Source: Peltaster fructicola (Eukaryota > Ascomycota > Dothideomycetes). Taken from it: a stretch of 64,000 bases of DNA. Both the position numbers and the translations under genes were made by a program. A model generated the notes under the pieces. It was not told the origin of the DNA, made no database searches, and worked only from the letters and a program-made list of their open reading frames with translations. The DNA is taken from contig CP051143.1 of assembly GCA_001592805.2 (NCBI GenBank), forward strand, positions 2,542,001 through 2,606,000. Reading direction: 5' to 3'. Below are positions 44,810-57,261 of this stretch, in pieces (position 1 is the first letter of the stretch; every line of letters begins with the position of its first letter).

Positions 44810-44835
44810 CTATGAGCGCTCCAGCTGAGGGTCGA
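44690..44835 (+). repeat. ~90-bp dispersed repeat, about 1.5 copies
   Basis: Contains GGCTCTGAGGAATCCCCAG, GTGTCTATCTGTGATTTGGG and GAGCTCTCTTCCTGGGATAG. The same words in the same order occur in the array at 59430-59830, and in reverse complement at 58651-58885. The 3' exon of the neighbouring minus-strand gene overlaps it. Confidence 0.75.
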
Positions 44836-45809
44836 ATGGAGCTCTCCATGAGTATGCATACTTGTGTGATGTCAGCGGAAGGCGTCGACGAGAACGTCGG
44901 AAGAACTTACGTCTAACTCTTTGGCGCACAACTGCGCCATATCGAGTGAGAAATCCTCCTCGAGCTTGTAGAAGGCCACGATGCCCGCATCTGTCGTGAA
45001 TGGCGAACGTGGGAAGCTCTCCTTGGCGTTATCGATCTGGTTAAGCATTGCGTCAAGGCATTTGAAATCGGCTGTCATAGCGTATGCGATCCCAAGACGC
45101 ACAAGGACATTCTTCAGGCTGTGCTCGACGCGATGGCAATCTGATCAGACGAGATGCTCTTCTCGTACATGCTGAGTGTCGGAATCTTCTTTACCGCACT
45201 CTGGACAGTATTGCTGACAGCAGCAGCTCTAGCGGCGTTTTGGTTGATGGCGTTTCTCTTGTCGCTGGCGTTGAGAGTCTGTGGAACGTCCCTCCAAAAC
45301 TCTTCGTAGAAGAAGAAGGTTTCGGCCTTGATAGTTCGAGTCTCAAAGGTACCTTCAGGTGGCGGTGCGGCCACAAAGTAGCGAGGCTGAATGATCATGT
45401 CCTGGTTGATCGGCATGAACACGCGCAAGGCGTCTGACTTGCGAGGCATTCTACCACGCTTCTCTTGTGCTTCCTGGTACTTCTTGCCCTTGCTCTTTGC
45501 CGAGAGTGTGTACTTGTCTGGGTCATCTCCAAGGACTAGACCGACCTCCAAGTATGCCATCATGCCATCCCTATATTGCAGCTCACCCGTTAATGGGGTC
45601 TTGGAAGTGATGGCTGCATCGCGAGTTGCCTTTGGACCATCGATTGACAGATCATATGGCTTGTTGATAGACTTCTTTGCGCTCGTCAACTTGTCAACGT
45701 TGCACTTGAGATAGCTGATGCGGAATGTCTGTCTACCATCCACTTCGACTCTCATACACTCGTTGGCAAACGTTTTTGACAACCACTCTCTGTGACGCCA
45801 CAAGCACAT
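44810..45809 (-). CDS. unrecognised gene with an internal frame break
   Basis: Function unknown. The longer N-terminal part, on the minus strand from about 45809, reads smoothly: WLSKTFANECMRVEVDGRQ, SYLKCNVDKLTSAKKSINKP, MMAYLEVGLVLGDDPDKYTL, ETFFFYEEFWRDVPQTLNAS, ending near SMYEKSISSDQ. Around 45130-45150 the coding signal moves to another frame (HSLKNVLVRLGIAYAMTADF, then MLNQIDNAKESFPRSPFTTD and FYKLEEDFSLDMAQLCAKEL). No splice sites explain the jump; one extra base would. A normal 50-bp intron (44861-44910, GTAAGT...ACAAG) then leads to a last exon ending APFDPQLERS. The start is uncertain; the 5' end overlaps the SNF2 fragment on the other strand. It may be a decaying gene or carry a sequence error. 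Confidence 0.45.
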
Positions 45810-45956
45810 CAGCTTACAGCCGCTGAAATGATCATGAAGACTCAAGAGAGCTGCTTCAAGGGCTTGATACTCGCTGATCCTCCTGACCTGGGAAAGACAC
45901 TTGCTACTCTGCTTGCCATGCGCCAGAGCCGTCGCGCATTGCCGGCAGATCTCTGA
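45780..45956 (+). pseudogene. SNF2-family helicase fragment (motif I region)
   Basis: About 58 codons, open between stops. They read PQAHQLTAAEMIMKTQESCF, then KGLILADPPDLGKTLATLLA and MRQSRRALPADL. This matches the ATP-binding start of SNF2 ATPases (HQL...E...KGGILADDMGLGKT), with PPDLGKT in place of the usual MGLGKT. No further helicase motifs follow: the frame ends inside the first copy of the 98-bp minisatellite. It appears to be a truncated remnant. Confidence 0.65.
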
Positions 45957-46829
45957 AGTGGCCAGCTAGGAATCAGCGCCCGGTCATGCATTTTACGATG
46001 AGATAGAAGACTTGATAGGACTCTCCCCACTTACAGCATTGCAGACATCCCTGAAGTGGAGAGTGTGAAGCCGAGACTCATCCAAGGGTTGTATGGTGAG
46101 AAGGAAGTCTTCAAAGCACTCTTCCGACTAACAGCACCGCAGATGTCCCTGAAGCGGAGGATACATAGCCGAGACCTGGTCATGCGTTGTACGAAGAGAA
46201 AGAAGTCTAAAAAGCATTCTTCCGGCAAAACAGCATCGCAGATATCCCTAAAGTGGATAGCTAGAATTCGAGACCCGGCCATGCGTTCTATGATGGGAAT
46301 GAGTCTCAAAAGCACTCTTCTGACTGGCAACAGCTCAGATGCATCCCTGAAGTGGATGATGAGGAGTCGAGGTCGGCCATGGGTCGTATGACGGGAAGGA
46401 GTCTCGAAAGCACTCTTCCGGCTTACACCGTCGCAGATGAATCCCTGAAGTGGAGGATCGAAGTCGGAGAACCCTCGATGCGTTGAGTGTTTGAGATGGG
46501 CTCTCAAAGGCACCGTTCCGATGTTCAGCATCACAGGCAGATCCCTGAAGTGATGAACTAGCAGTGAAAGCCTGGTTGAACGTGGTATAACAGAGAGAGA
46601 AGTTATCCAACTTGCGGCATCGCAGGCAGATCCCCAGAGTGGTGAACTAGCAGTGAAGACCTGGTCGGTCGCGGTATAATGAGAGAGAGGTTATCCAACC
46701 TGCGGCATCGAGGCTGATCCCTGAAGTGGTAAAATAGCAATGAAGGCCTGGTTGGTCATAGTATAACGAGACAGACGTTATCCAACTTGCAACACCGCGA
46801 ACAGATCCCTGAACCGGAGCAGTAGAGAC
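45951..46829. repeat. minisatellite, ten copies, ~98-bp then ~88-bp units
   Basis: The word CCCTGAAGTGG or a one- to three-base variant recurs at 45951, 46049, 46147, 46246, 46345, 46443, 46543, 46632, 46719 and 46807. Spacings are 98, 98, 99, 99, 98, 100, 89, 87 and 88. Long units share GACCTGGTCATGCGTT and CAAAAGCACTCTTCCGG. The shorter units share AGTGAAGGCCTGGTTGGTC and GTTATCCAACTTGC, so two subfamilies are joined end to end. No stable protein frame runs through it. Confidence 0.9.
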
Positions 46830-47065
46830 GACCACCTACTCAATCGTTATATGATGAGAGAAGAGGTCTGAGAAGCACAGATCATCACGGAATGCATCGT
46901 AGTAGAAAGTCCGTGCCCAAGTCTTGGCTGGCCATTCCGGGCATCGCCGCTTTCGAGGAGAGTTTGCTCGCTTTGCAGCAGTACAGCTCTGATCGAACTC
47001 CCTTGCACGACAACAGCTGTAATAGCTTCCTCTCTCTCCCAAAACCATCACACAACACCGTCAAG

Positions 47066-48949
<1,884 letters not shown>

Positions 48950-49554
48950 ATGCTGGCTTCGGGAAAGTGAAGAAGTAAAAGCACACACCTGACGGCTCCG
49001 TCAAGCAGTGATCGGGATATTGTACAGTCATAACCATTGCGCTGAATGACGCGAGGGCTGAAAGGAACCATTTGCATGAGGAAGTGGGACTTTCTTGTAC
49101 ACGTAGTTCTTCTCAAGCGATTTCCTTTGTACCTGTAATCTCTACATCATTGTGTCAGTCGTGTCTGTGAGGAGGTGTCGTTCGAGCGGTGCCACTGAGG
49201 TTTTCCCACACCAGCAGCACTGACTGCCATGCCGATCAATGCTGTGTCTGGTACCATCTGAGACAGTGAGGCCTTCATGTTGCTTCAATGGTGTTCGGTC
49301 TTAGGTGACTGCAGTTATTAGTGATCATGTCTCGGCCAGTGTGTCAGGCAGGCGACGACACGGACAAGCACTCACATCAGACGAGGAGCTCGATAAAATC
49401 TTGAAGGCTCACAGTCTTGATTACTTGTATTGTACAGATGTCTTAGAGTCGGATAGCATATCTATATACAAGCAATTCCCAGGCTTTTCCAGTCGACGAC
49501 TCTTCATAGCATACCGTACAACCGTATCATATCATCTCAGATTGCTCTATGCAT
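48950..49554. other. intergenic between convergent ATP2 and ADK1
   Basis: 3' regions only. Nothing supported. Confidence 0.45.
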
Positions 49555-50459
<905 letters not shown>

Positions 50460-52366
50460 TGTGTCTGTCGTGGATGAGCAAGCCAGCCGGACCAAGGCAG
50501 AGAACAAAGACGCGCGTACAAAGGAATAAAATGGTTGTTTCCTCCGTGATGCTCGAGTAACAGCTACAGGTGACAGGCAGTCAAGCAAGCTTGAAATCGG
50601 TAGAGAGAGCTTCGACGCTGGAAGCGGTTGGCAGCTTTCCGTCTCGGCGCGATGCGGCTTTCGCTTTTCGTTGTGCCAAGGTACTTCGGCTGAAGGGAGT
50701 GCCTTCTTGTGATGACAACTCGGAATGCTTTGGCTTCTCTTCTTGAGTCTTGATCGCTTCTATGGCCAGGCGGTGCGCACAAATTCTCGCAGATGAAAGC
50801 TGTCAACGATGTCGAGCTCAAATGGAGAGTTCAAGCCTCAGCAAGCGATCAAGACGAGTTCCAAATGGATGCCGAGCAATTGTATGTTGGAATGCCGTGG
50901 ACTCGTCGCAAGAGAACAGATGAGGTCGAAACCGTGGTCATGACTGCCTCCTGTGTACCTCGGGGCACATGACAATCGCAGGTGAGTCGCGTAGCAACAT
51001 GCTACGCGAAAACATCAACGTATTGTCTTCTCATTCACCTTCGGCCACTTCAGACGACCGCTGTCAGTAAGCATGGCATCAAGCAAGTATTCTGCTGCGA
51101 ATTCAATGCTTAATATCATCGAAAAGACCACTACTTCACATCGACAGAGACAGTATGGTGATGGTGATGGTTATGCAGCGAAGATGGTGTTGATGCAATC
51201 TTAGAACTATCTACAGCCTCGAGGCGAGCAAGCACAGCAGGACAATTTCGAAGCCATACAACATTCGTGAAGGGTATCATGCTGTTCCGGGAGACATTCG
51301 TCCACACCACGACGACAGTCACGAGCTCAACTCGAGGACGACATCGAGAACATCCGCCCTTGCACAGCTGCATGAGAATCATATGCTCGTCAACCTCACG
51401 AGGCCAAATCTACAGCTTACAACGAGCCATGGCAATTCCTCTAACTGCCACCTCTGCGAAGCAGTCGAGGCTACTTCTAAGACACAATGTTCTGCCGGCT
51501 GAATGACCACGGTCGTGCTCACAGCTCCGTAGTCTATCTAGTACTTCGGATCACGTTCTCACGTCTGCCACCGTGGAACGACGCTTGCGGATACTAGACC
51601 AGGGACAAGATCCGCGATACTGAGAGCCAATGTCACTTCTCCTGTCACCGTGAGAAGGGCATTACATGTTGGAGCTGCCAGTACAGGCTACTGTGTACGG
51701 GCTAGAGCATAGGCGGGATGCTGACCTCGTCAATCTCATAGCTATCATCAACTCAGCAGCGACGACTACAAGCAAGATCTCAATGTTTCTGAGATCGAGA
51801 TCAGTCTGCGCGTTCATATACTTTAATGGCTGTTTCTCACAGCTTCACAGCTTGAGGCCATCCTAGGTGTACAGCTTGTCAAACGCAACGGCGAGGACGT
51901 CACTGCGCTTCTACGTGCAGAGGTATGGACAGTCGGATGCTTTTCTATTTGGCCTCGAAGACGCTGCTACTGTTCTCACACCTCATCTTGACCTCTGATC
52001 ATGCCGACCACGAGCGATCCAGGTGAATGCTCGTGGCTGCTCGTGTATGAAGTCATAGCTTTGTGTGCGTAGGCTTTCCTATCTTGGAAGGCGCATGCGA
52101 ATGTCTAGGCGGGGCCAATGGTCATGCAGGGAAGCTCTATCAAAACAACGTGCCGGCTTCCTGCGGCGAAACAGGGTAAGCTGTTCTGAAGATTGATATG
52201 TAGTTTCCATTCTGTCATTCTTGACTCATTTCTGATCCTTACACCTACCCTCTCCACTCTACAACAGCCAACACATCGCCACGACGAGAACAAGACAGCC
52301 TGAGCACGCACAGTTGATCCCTCACAAAGAGCTCCGTTGAGCTGCTTCGTCACCGCCACCTACACA
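50460..52366. other. long intergenic stretch, no gene recognised
   Basis: About 1.9 kb between divergent ADK1 and the aminotransferase gene. Only short unsupported frames. A small CAT/ATG-rich simple stretch lies near 51155-51175. A noncoding RNA or diverged small gene cannot be excluded. Confidence 0.45.
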
Positions 52367-53902
52367 ATGGCTTCACTCCTGCGCTCCGCAGTGCGTGTGC
52401 AGCCTGCAATCCGCACATCTCTTCCCTTCAGCCGCCGAATGGCATCACAGACGCCACCTCGTGCTGCTTCTGTAGTCACAGCTCAGCACTTTGGCAATCA
52501 CAGCGAACAAGCACTCTTCGAAGATGAGCCATCAGGTCCCACAATCCGCACAGCTATCCCAGGTCCAGAGTCGAAGAAGGCAATTGCAGAGCTCGACGAG
52601 GTCTTCGACACACGAAGCTTGAACATGATGGCCGACTACCAGAACTCCTACGGAAACTACATTGCAGATCTTGATGGCAACGTTCTGCTCGACGTGTATG
52701 CCCAGATCGCCTCGATGCCAGTTGGGTACAGCAACCCAAATCTGCTCCGAGCCGTCACATCACCAGACATGATCTCAGCCATGATAAACCGTCCAGCGAT
52801 TGGCAACTTCCCATCCTGCGACTGGGCGAACGTGCTCAAGACTGGTATGCTGAGTGTTGCACCACCAGGCATGAACCAAGTATTCACGGCAAACACTGGC
52901 TCCGAGGCGAACGAGCTTGCATACAAGGCAGCATTCATGTGGAAGAAGCAGCAAGAGCGTGGAGGACCAGATGTTGATTTTACAGAGGAGGAGATCACAT
53001 CATCCATGAACAACCAGTCGCCTGGTTCTCCTCAGATGTCCATTTTGTCATTCAAGACAGCATTTCATGGTCGCCTCTTTGGCTCACTTTCAACCACGCG
53101 CTCTAAGCCAATTCACAAACTCGATATTCCTGCATTCGACTGGCCACAGGCTTCCTTTCCAGCATTGAAGTACCCTCTGGAGGAGCACGTCGAGGAGAAT
53201 ACTCGTGAGGAGCAGCGATGTCTCGAGGAGGCTGAGCATTTGATCAAGACCTACCACAACCCAGTAGCTGGTGTCATTGTCGAGCCAGTACAGTCCGAGG
53301 GTGGCGACAACCATGCCTCCCCAGCATTCTTCCAAGGACTTCGCGAGATCACGCGTAAGCACAACGTCATGTTCATCGTAGACGAGGTTCAAACTGGTGT
53401 TGGTGCCACTGGCAAGTTCTGGGCACACGAGCACTGGAACCTCACGGATGCGCCAGACATGGTCACATTCTCCAAGAAGGCACAGACTGCAGGATACTAC
53501 TTCGGAAACCCAGAGCTGCGACCAAACAAGCCATACCGTCAATTCAACACCTGGATCGGTGATCCAGCACGAGCACTTTTCTTCAAGGCCATCATTGAGG
53601 AGATCAAGCGACTGGATCTCGTCAAGAACACTGCTGTCACTGGAGACTACTTGTACAACGGTCTGGCAGACCTAGGCAAGCGATTTCCAGGTGAGATCAA
53701 CAACTTGCGAGGCCAGGGTCAAGGTACATTCATTGCTTGGGATTCTCCAAAACGTGACGAGGTGCTTCGCAAGGCAAAGAGTGTTGGCATCAACATTGGA
53801 GGCTCAGGCGCAAACGCCGTCCGCCTCAGGCCAATGCTGATCTTCCAGAAGAAGCATGCTGATATCCTGCTAGATGGACTCGAGAAGATCTTCCAGTCTT
53901 GA
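52367..53902 (+). CDS. UGA1: 4-aminobutyrate (GABA) aminotransferase
   Basis: PLP enzyme transferring the GABA amino group to 2-oxoglutarate in the GABA shunt. Single exon, 511 aa. The N-terminus is a mitochondrial-type presequence (MASLLRSAVRVQPAIRTSLP, then RRMASQTPPRAASV). Class III aminotransferase motifs: NYIADLDGNVLLDVYAQIAS, NTGSEANELAYKAAFMW, SFKTAFHGRLFGSLSTT, VEPVQSEGGDNHAS, FIVDEVQTGVGATGKFWAH, and FSKKAQTAGYYFGN with the PLP lysine. The frame is open for ten codons upstream, but the ATG at 52367 starts the presequence. No introns. Confidence 0.94.
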   Translation: MASLLRSAVRVQPAIRTSLPFSRRMASQTPPRAASVVTAQHFGNHSEQALFEDEPSGPTIRTAIPGPESKKAIAELDEVFDTRSLNMMADYQNSYGNYIADLDGNVLLDVYAQIASMPVGYSNPNLLRAVTSPDMISAMINRPAIGNFPSCDWANVLKTGMLSVAPPGMNQVFTANTGSEANELAYKAAFMWKKQQERGGPDVDFTEEEITSSMNNQSPGSPQMSILSFKTAFHGRLFGSLSTTRSKPIHKLDIPAFDWPQASFPALKYPLEEHVEENTREEQRCLEEAEHLIKTYHNPVAGVIVEPVQSEGGDNHASPAFFQGLREITRKHNVMFIVDEVQTGVGATGKFWAHEHWNLTDAPDMVTFSKKAQTAGYYFGNPELRPNKPYRQFNTWIGDPARALFFKAIIEEIKRLDLVKNTAVTGDYLYNGLADLGKRFPGEINNLRGQGQGTFIAWDSPKRDEVLRKAKSVGINIGGSGANAVRLRPMLIFQKKHADILLDGLEKIFQS

Positions 53903-54128
53903 AAGCGATGTATTGTAACGATTTATGACCTTGAGAGACACTGTGTCAACTTCCTAGCATAGCATAATTGATGAATTCATTTCCATGTGCTTTCCATATC
54001 CAACCCAGCCTCGTACTTTTTAGTGAAGCCTCGGCTGCCGAACGGTGTCCACTGATAGGACATCCCACTCCCTAACAAGATGATCGCATGCTCATGATTG
54101 TTCATCTCTACAATCAGATGTCGCCGAT

Positions 54129-55346
54129 ATGATGGAACAACCCAAGAGCTTCATCGATGAGATGAAGGGTGCTCTGACAATGCCACATAAACTACTGGAT
54201 ATGTACAACGACTTCATCACCAAGAATGCCGGCGCAGTCGGACAGGTCGAAGGCGCGTTGCGCTCGCTCACATACATCATCCCAGGTCAGTCCATCGATG
54301 CTACGTTGCGAAGAGGATACTGACTCACTGCAGGTCGATTTCGAGAATCTGAGATCGCTACAGAGTCGCTGAACTCATCTGTCCTCCTTCTATCACTCTA
54401 TCATGACAATCTCCTATCACGCGCTCTCACACAATCACTACATGGATTACGGCACCACCAATCGCCGCACAATCGCTACACACGCTACTACTGTAACAAG
54501 AGCCGTACATACAAGACGACGGCACTCACGCTGCAGATCGTGCAGTACACAGAACTTCTAATCGAGATGATGGCAAAACGCAAGGGTGAGAAGGAGAAAT
54601 GGCGCGTCGTTGTGGTGCTGGAGTCTGTCAAGGCTGCCTGTCGACTTGTATTGATGCGATTGACGAATTCGCGGCCACTATTGAGTCCGCCACTGCCGGA
54701 GAGGGAGACTCTCCCAGAGCCGACGCAGCAGGAAGAGGAGCATCTTATGTCACCACCGTCAGAGCGATCAGAGGTCTCCTTTGCTGGATCCGAGCAATGG
54801 ACAATGCCACGAACATCACTCACACTCCCACCCCTACCAACCTCCGAGGACATTTCCTCGTACCTTTTGAGTAAGGTCCTCACCGCCGATGATATCAAAC
54901 CACCAAAGCAGTTGCTGCATCCAGTATCTGGACTGGGAGAGGCTGCAGAGATCGTCTACATCCTTCGACCAGTGATCTATGCAATGGCGATGGCATACTG
55001 GTGTCAGCGAGAAGACGGACGAGGCAAGGCAGACTGGCGACCATGGCTCATCGGTATCTCGATCGAGCTGGCCGCACAACAGCTCGCAAGACGCGATCTC
55101 GAGTCTCGAAGGCCTGGTGGTGCACGAGGACTTACACAACTCGAACGAGACGAGCTCAAGAAGCGAGGTTGGGCCATGGCCTGGTGGGCAATGCGAGGAG
55201 CCTTCTACGAGAACGTCACAAGAGGACTCATCCGTTCCGTCACGAGCCCATTCAAGGGCAAGCCTTTGTTGAACATGGTCAACACGTTTGCAGACGACTA
55301 CGACTACCTCTGGGATCAGTACTACTTCCCAACAGCTACACTTTAA
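54129..55346 (+). CDS. PEX16: peroxisome biogenesis protein Pex16
   Basis: Peroxin involved in peroxisomal membrane formation and membrane-protein targeting. Exons 54129-54285 and 54334-55346 give 389 aa. The conserved N-terminal segment is FITKNAGAVGQVEGALRSLT, then YIIPGRFRESEIATESLNSS and LLLSLYHDNLLSRAL. The middle is LQIVQYTELLIEMMAKRKG. The C-terminal part is GEAAEIVYILRPVIYAMAMA, RPWLIGISIELAAQQL, RRGWAMAWWAMRGAFYE-like and KPLLNMVNTFADDYDYLWDQ. A Pro/Glu/Ser-rich insertion at about 165-220 is typical of fungal forms. The 48-bp intron joins IIPG to RFRES. Two adjacent ATGs begin the frame; the first is used. Confidence 0.92.
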
Positions 55347-55518
55347 CGATCTGGAGAATGGGTTTGGCATGCGTGCTTGGAGCCACGCCTTCTTGTACCG
55401 ATATACCATTATTGCATAGCGTCTTGAACAGATTGAGCAAGTTGTCCTCATTGATGGTGCCTGACATAGACTCATGACCCTTGACTTCGGACGTCACTTT
55501 GAACTTCATCACGTACAT
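55336..55518 (-). CDS. possible 60-aa protein in the PEX16-BET1 gap
   Basis: A minus-strand frame with ATG and TAG that exactly fills the gap between PEX16 and BET1, overlapping the PEX16 stop by 11 bp. It reads MYVMKFKVTSEVKG, then HESMSGTINEDNLLNLFKTL and CNNGISVQEGVAPSTHAKP. Codon choice looks like nearby genes. No family recognised, and chance cannot be excluded. Confidence 0.3.
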   Translation of the reverse strand: MYVMKFKVTSEVKGHESMSGTINEDNLLNLFKTLCNNGISVQEGVAPSTHAKPILQIVKV

Positions 55519-55526
55519 GAAACTTT

Positions 55527-56163
55527 ATGGCCTCGAGGTATGTGCTGCGCAAGGCTGTGCTACAATGCTGATGGTGTAGGTTTCAACGAGACACGCGCTC
55601 TGCGTTGTTCTCCTCATATGATGCGCAGGTCCAAGGTCGGCCTGCTTCGACGCCTGGACAACGAACCAGCTCTCGCACTGCTGCATCTCAGAGCGGCTCA
55701 CCATACAGTTTAGGACAGTTCGACAACTCGAGCGGCAATGGAGGCGCGTCATTTGGCGCCTATCCTGGTAGCAGTGACAATCCCGGAGGATATAGACCGG
55801 CCACGCCGAACAAGAAGGGACAATACTCGGGTGCGGTGTTAGATGAGCTGGAAAGCCAAAATGACGAGCAAGTCGGCGAGATGTCAAAACGAGTCAAAAT
55901 GCTCAAGGATGTGAGTGTAGGAGGCATGGCATAGCAGGCGGACTGACAGCTAGCAGATCACAGTGGCTATCGGCACAGAGATTCGAGACAGCACAGCATT
56001 CGCAGAGAAGATGAACGATCAATTCGAGGGCACACGGAATCGACTACGAGGGACAATGAACCGCATGTTGATCATGGCAGAACGCACAGGAATCGGCTGG
56101 AGGATATGGCTTGGATTCTTTGCCTTCTTGATACTGCTGTTCATGTACGTGTGGCTTTTCTGA
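55527..56163 (+). CDS. BET1: ER-Golgi SNARE Bet1
   Basis: Qc-SNARE for ER-to-Golgi vesicle fusion. Exons 55527-55537, 55580-55910 and 55957-56163 give 182 aa. The first exon (11 nt) plus the second give MASRFQRDTRSALFSSYDAQ, the typical Bet1 start. A Ser/Gly-rich spacer follows, then the SNARE helix (AVLDELESQNDEQVGEMSKR, then VKMLKDITVAIGTEIRDS) and AFAEKMNDQFEGTRNRLRGT. A single C-terminal membrane anchor (IWLGFFAFLILLFMYVWLF) ends the protein. The introns are 42 and 46 bp. It is convergent with the APC15 gene, 50 bp apart. Confidence 0.93.
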
Positions 56164-56213
56164 GCCAGTACGACCACCACAGCTATGTATATCATGTACA
56201 GCTACAGCATAAT

Positions 56214-57154
56214 TCAGCTGTGACCTCTTCTGCCAGCTCTCGTATCTCTGTTGGCACGCGCGCGCACGGGACTGCTCGCAGCGAAGGAGCTCTCGACCTG
56301 CGGACTAGACAGCGTCATTGAGCCAGGACTTCGCACCAAGCCTGCGCCAAGCGATTGCTGAAGAAGCCTGGTACGATCGAAGATGCCACCAGCTAGCTCA
56401 GCTGGGCGATTGAAAGAGAAGTCCTGCGGTCGTGCTGGTCTTGTATCTGGCATCGCAAAGGAGTCCTCGAGCTCAGACTCGGATGTGCTATTTGCCTCGT
56501 CACTAGACTGATATGCTGCTGCTTCCGGCACAGAATCATCCAGGTTGCGCTCATGCTCAATGCCTAGTGTCTCCTCGTCCCTTACAATACCCAAAAGCTC
56601 TGCCTCTTCCAGCTCCTCGTACTGTTCTTGTTCGATCTGGCTGCCCTCGAGCATGCTATCTTCATTAAAGGTAGCATCGTCTTCGGCCTCAGGGACATCC
56701 TCGTCAAGATCTCGATCTTCAGTGATGTCGCCCGCCTCCTGCTCAGCAGCAGTCTCAGCAGCTCGCTGTTGTGCTTCTTCAATTCCTGCTGTGCTTGTAG
56801 GTCCTGCAATCCGCGTTCTTGTCTCTCGAGCTCTTCCTGTTCTCGTCTCTCGACTTCCTCCTCGATCATGGACTGAAGAGTCTTGCTGATTCCTGGAGGA
56901 CGGATCCAGTACGCACCAAAGTTACGGATCGCAGCCTTTCGTTGTGCTATGGCTGCTTCGTCGGCGGCGAGCAGTGCCAAAGGACTTCGGGCTTGAAGGG
57001 AACGCTTCTCTTCATCGCGCTGCTGTCGCTGTTGCCTGTGATGGTGCGCTTGTGTCTGACTGGGCGCTGATAGTGAAGCTGCGTCGTTTGAGTATACCTC
57101 CTCGTGCCATGAGGACTGATCGCTTGGTGGTGGGATCAGTGGGAGCGCAAGCAT
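56214..57154 (-). CDS. anaphase-promoting complex subunit 15/Mnd2, apparent frame break
   Basis: APC/C platform subunit controlling Cdc20 turnover. The N-terminal part reads MLALPLIPPPSDQSSWHEEV and LALLAADEAAIAQRKAAIRN, then FGAYWIRPPGISKTLQSM and EEEVERREQEELERQERGLQ, which fits fungal Apc15. Near 56780 the acidic continuation (EAQQRAAETAAEQEAGDITE, then DLDEDVPEAEDDATFNEDSM and LEGSQIEQEQYEELEEAELL) is in another frame; the total length, 941 nt, is one base short of whole codons. A weak 41-bp intron could join the downstream frame, but its upstream frame (KKHNSELLRLLL) is unlike the family. A missing base, real or artefactual, is the simpler reading. The C-terminus is Ser/Arg-rich and ends RAGRRGHS. 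Confidence 0.78.
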
Positions 57155-57261
57155 TGTGGATTGTTGTTGATTGTGTTTACGGATGCAATGTGGAGAGACA
57201 TCACTTGTACAACAGTAGATCAACAGAACAATGACATAATAACGTGATGAGGTCTGGCGGT

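Noticed and set aside
46031-46610. Open frames across the 98-bp minisatellite as a repeat protein
   Set aside because: Unit lengths of 98 and 100 are not multiples of three, so no repeated peptide could be kept in frame.
45951-46829. CRISPR-like array
   Set aside because: Units are contiguous and similar along their whole length, with no unique spacers, and the genome is eukaryotic.
56640-56690. A 41-bp intron to mend the APC15 frame
   Set aside because: Donor GTCCCT is weak, and the upstream frame it would use (KKHNSELLRLLL) is unlike the acidic family sequence found in the other frame.
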